Below are positions 58,801 through 64,000 of a stretch of DNA of 64,000 nt, piece by piece (the stretch's first letter is position 1; each line of letters starts with the position of its first letter). The notes under the pieces are model-generated. The model was not told the DNA's origin. It did not search any database and saw nothing but the letters and a program-made list of their open reading frames with translations. The position numbers and the translations under genes are program-made. The stretch covers positions 35,674-99,673 of the forward strand of contig JACQSX010000045.1 of the NCBI GenBank assembly GCA_016211105.1, written 5' to 3'. This DNA is from Acidobacteriota bacterium (lineage in GTDB: Bacteria; Acidobacteriota; UBA6911; JACQSX01).

Positions 58801-61800
58801 GATGAGAACGCTCGGGTCGGCGCGCACCAGGGAATTGGCGTAGACCACAGAGCTGGCAAGGCGTCCGTAGAGTTGCGCGTCGGGTTCTGTGGCGTTTAAT
58901 TGCCGCAGTACCACCCGGCTGTGCGTCCAAGCCAAGTCGAACACGCGATCCGCTAGACGCCGATCTTGATACTTGTCGACAAGGTTCAGGCACGCGTCCC
59001 GGGTTTCGCTGATGCCGGTAACAATATTTATTGTTGCCGACTCTTCCGGACCGAGCGCGATTCGATATCGGATTGCAACAACCGGATCCAGGACTGAGCC
59101 CTGGCTGCCCGAGAGGGCCCCCGGATTGCTCATTGCCTGGGGACAAGCGACGGTCATTCCACGGCCGATGAATTGAGCGCGGTCGGTCTCATAGGAGATT
59201 TCTCCACCAGACGGTCCATGCACGACCAACAGATGAAACATCCAGGGCGTCGGCTCATCGATGGAGCGGGGCCGGCGAGTGCACAGGATCGTCTGCCGCT
59301 CGCGAATGATCTCCGTCTGCACAAAAAGTTTTCTTAAAGCGGGGTGCGACGCGTCCGCGTCAGGCGATGCGAGAACAACTTCGGCGTAACTCGTTATGTC
59401 GATTACTTTCCGCGTCCGAGAGCGGTTGGTGATCTGGACCCGGCGCAGCTCGACGTCATCCTCAGACGAAACGGCAATCTCGGTGTGGCTGTCGATGTTG
59501 TGGTCCCGGCGGCGGAACTCCACTCGCGCCTCTGAGAAAGTCGCTTCGTAATTCTGAGGCCTCTTGAGAGTCGGCTGATACGCGGTTGACCAGTACTCGC
59601 CGCTCGTCACGTCGCGGAGATAACAGAACGTGCCCCAGTTGTCGCAGGTACTGTCTTCGCGCCAGCGGGTGACGGCGATGTCCTTCCAGCGGCTGTAGCC
59701 GCCACCGGCGTTTGTGATCATCACGTGGTATCTTCCATTTGATAACAACTGCACCTCGGGCGCAGGAGTGTCGGGGCTGCTGAAAACGCGTACCTCCGTT
59801 TCCGGCTTCGCGAACGCTGTACGTAACGTCGAATGGTCGACAGTGTGCGAATAAGACGCCGTGGCTTTAGGAACCCGCTCCTGGAGCAACAGCATCGTTG
59901 CTTGGAACGAAGGATCCGACTCGAAGCGCTTCTGCATCGGACGGTTCAGGAGCAGATAGGCCAGCGAGAGCAGACTCATGCCCTCGTGATGTGTCATGAA
60001 AGACCGAACGACGGCGCTTGATTGCCCGCGCGGCAGGCGCGAAGGCGTGTAATCGATTGCTTCATAGAAGCCGTAGTCCCCTTCAACGCCTTCGGCAGCA
60101 AGCCGCTGCAGATTCAAGCACGCCTCTTCGGGCGCCACCATCAGCGCGAGCGCCGAGGCATACGGCGCAATGACCAAGTCCTCGGCCAGTCCGCGCTTCA
60201 GCCCGAGGCCCGGCACACCAAATCCGCGGTATTGGTAGTTGAGACGAACGTCGATCGTGTTGTAGCTGGATTCGGAAATTCCCCACGGCACGGCGTGCTT
60301 TTTCCCATACTCAATTTGCCTCTCCACAGCCGCCTTGTAAGTCTGGTCAAGCAGCGTGTTTTCGTAGGTTGGCATCACCAAAAGCGGCATGAGATACTCG
60401 AATATCGAACCGTTCCAAGAAAGGAGAATCGGCTCTCCGCCGACGCTGGTGAGCAGACGCCCGAGAGCAAACCAGCTCTCCTGCGGCAGTTGTGCCTGCG
60501 CGATAGCCACGAAAGTGCAAAATCTGGACTCTGAAGCCAGTAGATCGTAGTAGCTCGAGTCAAGCCGGCGCTCGCCAACGTTGTATCCGATCGCCAGCAG
60601 ATGGCGCGCCCTGTCGTACAGAAAGTCGTACTCCAGGGCGGCGAGTTCGCCTGATTGCATCGCGAGCTGTTCGATCGCTGTGATCTTTGCTTGAGAGCGG
60701 CGACTTGCTTCCGTAATGAGCCGCCGAATTTCAGTAAGCCACTCGCTATTCTTGGATGAGGGGGTCGAGCCGAGCTGAGACTCCAGTGCTGGCAGTAACT
60801 CCACCTCCAGCCTTGCCAATTCGCGCAGCGTTGGAATCTGATCGAGGCCCGGCAAGTCGCTGAGCCTGTCCCACGGGGGCGGAAGCAATGTCCACGGAGC
60901 GAGAAACGCCAGCTCGTCGAGGGCGGTGCGGCATTGCCGGCTGAACGCAAGCGCCCACGACTCCGCTTGGCTCCCAGACCCCGCGTCAAGACTGTGAATC
61001 AAATCCTCGGCTGACTTTGCCATACGGTCAAGGCAGAGCCGCGCCGTCGCGAGCGTGGCTGGATGGGAATCACATGCAGACTCCACCTCTTTCTGAAGTT
61101 GTGCCAGCTCGGCCGGAGCCGCGCCTCCCGCGGTGTCGATCAGAATATTCAGGGTGTCGCTAAGGCCTTCAAACAATCGCGTCCCCAAAATCTTGTCGTC
61201 AGGAAGCGTGAGTAGACCCTGCCGCAATGTCAGCAAGTGACCGGCGAGGTTCCCGCTGTCTACCGACGAGACATAGAGAGGCGGAAGCGGTTCCAGAGTT
61301 TGAGTGTCATACCAATTGTAGAAGTGGCCTTGATACCGTTTCAGGATGTTCATCGTGCGGAAGGCATTCGCCGTTCGCTCTATGAGTTGGCCGGCCGAAA
61401 CATAGCCGAAATCATAGCCTGACAAATTGGCGAGCAGCGCAAGGCCCATGTTGGTCGGCGATGTTCGATGCGCGACTCTGGCAGAGGGATGCTCCTGATA
61501 GTTATCGGGCGGCAGCCAGTGATCCTCCGGGCCGACAAATGTCTCGAAGAATGCCCAGGTCTTTCGGGAAAGTCTGCGGAGAAAGAGTGTCTGCTCCATC
61601 GTGAGCCGTGCTTCGCGGCGGCTGAGCGGCCGGCTGATCCACCAAGCGATAGCTGGCGATGCAAACCAGAGGCCCAGTACCGGCCCGGCCACGGCTAACG
61701 CGGCTGGTCTCGAAAATGCCAGGTAGGCGGCCGCGCCCGCGGCGATAGCCGGGGCAATCCACATTGTCCGGCAGACGGCGACTATGTCCGTGCGGCGATC

Positions 61801-64000
61801 GCCATCCGGAGCGCCTGAGGGACGCCATTCCAGAAGTCGCTTGTGGGTGACCAGCATCCGCCAAACCGGGCGCATGATCGCATCCAGACTGAAGAACGCT
61901 TCGTAGGGGAGGCAGGTGAACGTAAACATCGCTTGGGCGAGGCGCCGGCTGGCCGAGCGCGCGACGGCAGCGAAATGCTGACTCAACAGGACATCTCCCC
62001 CTTTACCAAACACATCCAGGGTGGCAACAAATAGAGGAGGAATCAGAATGATCGCGATCACCCACAGAGTCCAGAACAAGGGCGGTGACAAGACAGTCCA
62101 GCCTAGCAGCAACAGGAGTGTCAATACTGGAGGTACCAGACTGCGACGAAGGTTGTCGAAGATCTTCCATCGGGAGAGACCCGAGAGCGGATTCCTCTGC
62201 CGGCTGCCCCCGGGGCCGAAAACGCGCGGCAGCAGCCACGATGCAATCTGCCAATCTCCGCGAATCCAGCGGGACCGGCGGCCTACATCTGCGCCGTAGC
62301 GAAATGGATACTCCTCATATAACTGCACATCGCTGAGCAGCCCCGCCCGCGCGTAACACCCTTCCAGAAGATCGTGGCTGAGGATGCGGTTCTCTGGAAA
62401 TCGTCCATTGAGCGCCCGGTCAAACGCATCAACGTCATAAATCCCCTTGCCTATGAAGGAGCCTTCACCAAACAGGTCCTGGTAAACGTTGGAAACGGCG
62501 CGCGTATACGGATCGATACCTGGTTCACTCCCCCACAGTTGTGCATACCGCGACTGATTGGCGCCTGGAAGGCTCGCAGCCACGCGTGGCTGCAGAATGC
62601 CGTACCCCTCGCAGACCCGCTGCGCGTCATTGTCGTACCGTGCGCGATTGAGCGGGTGCGCCATGGCCCCGACAAAATGCCATGCCGAGTCGCGCGGAAG
62701 TTGCGTGTCCGTATCAAGAGTGATCACGTACCTTACGCCCGACAATACGGCGGTCTCGCCGACGATAAGCGAGAAGCGATCCTTTAAGCCCTCGCGCAGG
62801 AGCGAATTCAATTCCTCAAGCTTCCCTCTCTTGCGCTCGTAACCCATCCACCTCCCCTCCGCGTGATTCCAACGACGCGGGCGATGGAAAAGGAAAAAAG
62901 TGTCATGTTTGGCGCTCCGGTACTTTTCATTAAGCGCTTCGATCCCTTCCCGGACCCGCCGCAGCAGCGGCTCATCCTCTGGAAGTGTTTCTTCGGAGGC
63001 ATCTTGAAAATCAGTCAGCAGACTGAAATGCAGATTTTCATCTCGATTTGCCAGAAATCGGACTTCCAGCGCTCCGATAAGTTCCTCGATATCTTGGGCA
63101 TTTTTGAGAATAGTCGGAATAACAACGATCGTGCGCGATTCCGGCGGAATTCGTTCAGAGAAGTCCATTCGCGGCAGTAGATGCGGCGGCGCCAGTAATG
63201 TGGCGATCCAATTCTCGAGAGCCACCGCCAGTTGACTTGCGCCGATCAACGATAGGATCGCGATCAGTCCCACGGCCCAGCCTGGTAAGCCGGCGGCGTA
63301 CGCCTTTACCAGCAAGGTCGCGGTGAAAACCGCAGTAATCAGCAGGATCGTGCCTAGATAGAGGACCAAAGGAAACCGGCGGCTCATTCGTTGAAGAACC
63401 TCGGCGCCGGATAGGCGTATTTCCGCCGCCCGTTCCAGTTGCGGCAATCCTTTGTCGATCAGGTAGAACCCGACGTGTGCCGACCGATTGCTGCCGCCTT
63501 TCTCGCTTGCACCCTCGCGGGCCAGTCGGAGTGCCACGCGCGCCACTTCGGCCTCGGACAGCGGACTGCTTTTCGCGACCTTCTCCACCACGTGGCGGTA
63601 GCGGTCACGGGTGGAAAAATCCATTCTGCCGTAGACACCGCCGGGGTCCTCGCGCAGTGTCTGCTCGACCATACTCATCGTCTCGACAAACTCACGCCAG
63701 TCCATTGCCTCCAGAAACCGGAGGCTGCTGATGCTGTTGCTTATCGAGACTTGGTCGGCAGCCTGTTGGCGGACCTCGGACTGCACCACCTGCTCTATCG
63801 TCAAGCCTGACTCGGAGAGACGCTGCTCAATCCAGGTAAGGGGCAGTGCCAATGCGGGGCTTTGCCCCTTCAACCGGCGTGCGAATTCGGCGACAAACGA
63901 GCTCACCATCGGGGGACTGGACCGCGCCATGTCGGCGATCACCAGGATCAGGCTCTTAGGATCCTTTTCGGCGATCTCCGTCATTTCGTCGGCCCAGTAA
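55843..64000 (-). CDS. Cyclic beta-glucan synthase-like protein (GT84 and GH94), 5' end beyond the window
   Basis: At least 2718 residues are visible and the frame continues past 64000 (YWADEMTEIAEKDP at the edge is internal). Numbering from the ATG at 63984, two membrane helices lie at about 205-258. A GT84 glycosyltransferase follows with DTDTQLP (424-430) and RRSRWIRGDWQ (569-579). More helices come after it, then a glycoamylase-like domain (MGLALLANLSGYDFGYVSAG). Two beta-sandwich/GH94 halves end the protein, with the catalytic GSGDWNDGMN near residue 2365. This matches NdvB-type synthases, which make cyclic beta-1,2-glucans in rhizobia. The exact product here is inferred. Confidence 0.93.
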   Translation of the reverse strand, partial: YWADEMTEIAEKDPKSLILVIADMARSSPPMVSSFVAEFARRLKGQSPALALPLTWIEQRLSESGLTIEQVVQSEVRQQAADQVSISNSISSLRFLEAMDWREFVETMSMVEQTLREDPGGVYGRMDFSTRDRYRHVVEKVAKSSPLSEAEVARVALRLAREGASEKGGSNRSAHVGFYLIDKGLPQLERAAEIRLSGAEVLQRMSRRFPLVLYLGTILLITAVFTATLLVKAYAAGLPGWAVGLIAILSLIGASQLAVALENWIATLLAPPHLLPRMDFSERIPPESRTIVVIPTILKNAQDIEELIGALEVRFLANRDENLHFSLLTDFQDASEETLPEDEPLLRRVREGIEALNEKYRSAKHDTFFLFHRPRRWNHAEGRWMGYERKRGKLEELNSLLREGLKDRFSLIVGETAVLSGVRYVITLDTDTQLPRDSAWHFVGAMAHPLNRARYDNDAQRVCEGYGILQPRVAASLPGANQSRYAQLWGSEPGIDPYTRAVSNVYQDLFGEGSFIGKGIYDVDAFDRALNGRFPENRILSHDLLEGCYARAGLLSDVQLYEEYPFRYGADVGRRSRWIRGDWQIASWLLPRVFGPGGSRQRNPLSGLSRWKIFDNLRRSLVPPVLTLLLLLGWTVLSPPLFWTLWVIAIILIPPLFVATLDVFGKGGDVLLSQHFAAVARSASRRLAQAMFTFTCLPYEAFFSLDAIMRPVWRMLVTHKRLLEWRPSGAPDGDRRTDIVAVCRTMWIAPAIAAGAAAYLAFSRPAALAVAGPVLGLWFASPAIAWWISRPLSRREARLTMEQTLFLRRLSRKTWAFFETFVGPEDHWLPPDNYQEHPSARVAHRTSPTNMGLALLANLSGYDFGYVSAGQLIERTANAFRTMNILKRYQGHFYNWYDTQTLEPLPPLYVSSVDSGNLAGHLLTLRQGLLTLPDDKILGTRLFEGLSDTLNILIDTAGGAAPAELAQLQKEVESACDSHPATLATARLCLDRMAKSAEDLIHSLDAGSGSQAESWALAFSRQCRTALDELAFLAPWTLLPPPWDRLSDLPGLDQIPTLRELARLEVELLPALESQLGSTPSSKNSEWLTEIRRLITEASRRSQAKITAIEQLAMQSGELAALEYDFLYDRARHLLAIGYNVGERRLDSSYYDLLASESRFCTFVAIAQAQLPQESWFALGRLLTSVGGEPILLSWNGSIFEYLMPLLVMPTYENTLLDQTYKAAVERQIEYGKKHAVPWGISESSYNTIDVRLNYQYRGFGVPGLGLKRGLAEDLVIAPYASALALMVAPEEACLNLQRLAAEGVEGDYGFYEAIDYTPSRLPRGQSSAVVRSFMTHHEGMSLLSLAYLLLNRPMQKRFESDPSFQATMLLLQERVPKATASYSHTVDHSTLRTAFAKPETEVRVFSSPDTPAPEVQLLSNGRYHVMITNAGGGYSRWKDIAVTRWREDSTCDNWGTFCYLRDVTSGEYWSTAYQPTLKRPQNYEATFSEARVEFRRRDHNIDSHTEIAVSSEDDVELRRVQITNRSRTRKVIDITSYAEVVLASPDADASHPALRKLFVQTEIIRERQTILCTRRPRSIDEPTPWMFHLLVVHGPSGGEISYETDRAQFIGRGMTVACPQAMSNPGALSGSQGSVLDPVVAIRYRIALGPEESATINIVTGISETRDACLNLVDKYQDRRLADRVFDLAWTHSRVVLRQLNATEPDAQLYGRLASSVVYANSLVRADPSVLIRNRRGQSGLWGYAISGDLPIVLLQIGDATNIDLVRQLVQAHAYWRLKGLVVDLVIWNEDHAGYRQLLQEQIMGLIAAGIEVNVTDRPGGIFVRPAEQISNEDRILLQTVARAIITDTRGSLADQINCRVPGETPAPLVTSTRRRRTEVPTSADLQRRDLIFFNGLGGFTPDGREYVIATEAGCVTPAPWVNVLANSDFGSVISESGSAYTWSENAHEFRLTPWSNDAVSDSSGEAFYVRDEESGCFWSPTPMPSRGAAPYVSRHGFGYSVFEHTEHGISSELSVYVALDAPVKFMALKVRNESGRARRLSATGYLEWVLGDLRPKSIMHVTTEIDPGSGALFARNPYHAEFAERIAFFDVDDANRTVSCDRTEFLGRNGRLASPAAMTHAQLSGRVGAALDPCAAIQVAFDLAAGQEREIIFTLGIGRDADDAGKLVHRFRGPAAALAALETVWHYWKHTLGAVQVQTPDPSLNVLTNGWLLYQTLACRLWARSGHYQSGGAFGFRDQLQDVMALIHAEPHLVREHLLLCAARQFQEGDVQHWWHPPSGRGVRTHCSDDYLWLPLAVCRYVLTTGDTGVLDESIPFISGRPINLEENSYYSLPSRSEESATLYDHCVRAIARGLRFGEHGLPLMGSGDWNDGMNVVGEQGNGESVWVGFFLYDVLMQFTEVARMRGDESFAERCQMEAAEVRRNIKQHGWDGEWYRRAYFDDGSPLGSADNPECQIDSIAQSWSVLSGAGGAQRSRMAMEALDRRLVHRDRALVQLLDPPFDKSNLNPGYIKGYVPGVRENGGQYNHAAIWAAMAFAELGDSRRAWELLAMVNPVNHGKSPEEIATYKVEPYVVAADIYALSPHIGRGGWTWYTGSAGWMYRLIVESLLGLRLEVDKLRFAPCLPADWNAFKVHYRYRETVYHIAVLNMRSGGGETSVTVDNLEQDDRAIPLVDDRQEHSVEVRIDSVRDKRRGSSSPRDISPAQAFRPIDTGLK

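Overview
The window reads as a stretch of a bacterial chromosome, most likely from an Acidobacteriota member. This is an inference: it rests on the mix of a long Ser/Thr kinase with a TPR tail, a pilMNOPQ operon, a Roadblock/MglA-like GTPase pair, an NRAMP-USP pair, a DUF433/DUF5615-type pair and moderately high GC, with no marker rRNA in view. No phage, plasmid or CRISPR signature was seen. Coding density is high and most genes are housekeeping.

Layout. 1-9.3 kb: a truncated M16 zinc protease, leuC and leuD (leucine biosynthesis), a SAM methyltransferase, ttcA (tRNA thiolation), a small heat-shock protein, a universal stress protein and an NRAMP metal transporter. Three copies of a short palindromic repeat lie between these genes. 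9.6-16.7 kb: an MFS permease and a two-component region that is visibly decaying. It holds a LuxR-type remnant, a hybrid histidine kinase that has lost the start of its first PAS domain, a lone receiver, a YraN protein and a second histidine kinase cut by an ISL3-type insertion sequence with perfect 8-bp target duplications. 16.9-21.7 kb: a 979-residue Ser/Thr kinase with TPRs, tRNA-Gly and a short-chain fatty acid transporter. 21.8-25.8 kb: the type IV pilus operon pilMNOPQ on the minus strand, with a 12-bp-arm palindrome just upstream. 26.1-30.3 kb: rplM-rpsI-rpsB-tsf-pyrH-frr, a translation and UMP kinase cluster with a strong intrinsic terminator between rpsB and tsf. 30.3-37 kb: a class V aminotransferase, lepB, carA and carB.

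37-42 kb is the most accessory-like part. It holds an attC-like inverted repeat, a conserved unknown membrane protein, a transposase remnant, a chlorite-dismutase-family protein, and a two-gene module in which a stand-alone copy of a protease prodomain sits directly before a subtilisin-like protease carrying the same prodomain. 42-49.8 kb: glmU, a lysine-rich TPR protein, a Roadblock/MglA pair, an OPT transporter with an unknown upstream partner, and MgtE. 49.8-55.7 kb: an EVE-domain protein with an unknown partner, a possibly leaderless small gene, an envelope-type protein, a TIGR01777-type epimerase, a bacilliredoxin, tRNA-Asn and a DUF433 antitoxin followed by a truncated toxin. 55.8 kb to the end: a very large cyclic beta-glucan synthase-like protein that runs off the right edge.

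Functional links. PilMNOPQ builds the pilus alignment complex and outer-membrane pore, and the MglA/Roadblock pair is of the type that sets pilus polarity elsewhere. PyrH and CarAB both feed pyrimidine synthesis. GlmU and the glucan synthase act on the cell envelope.
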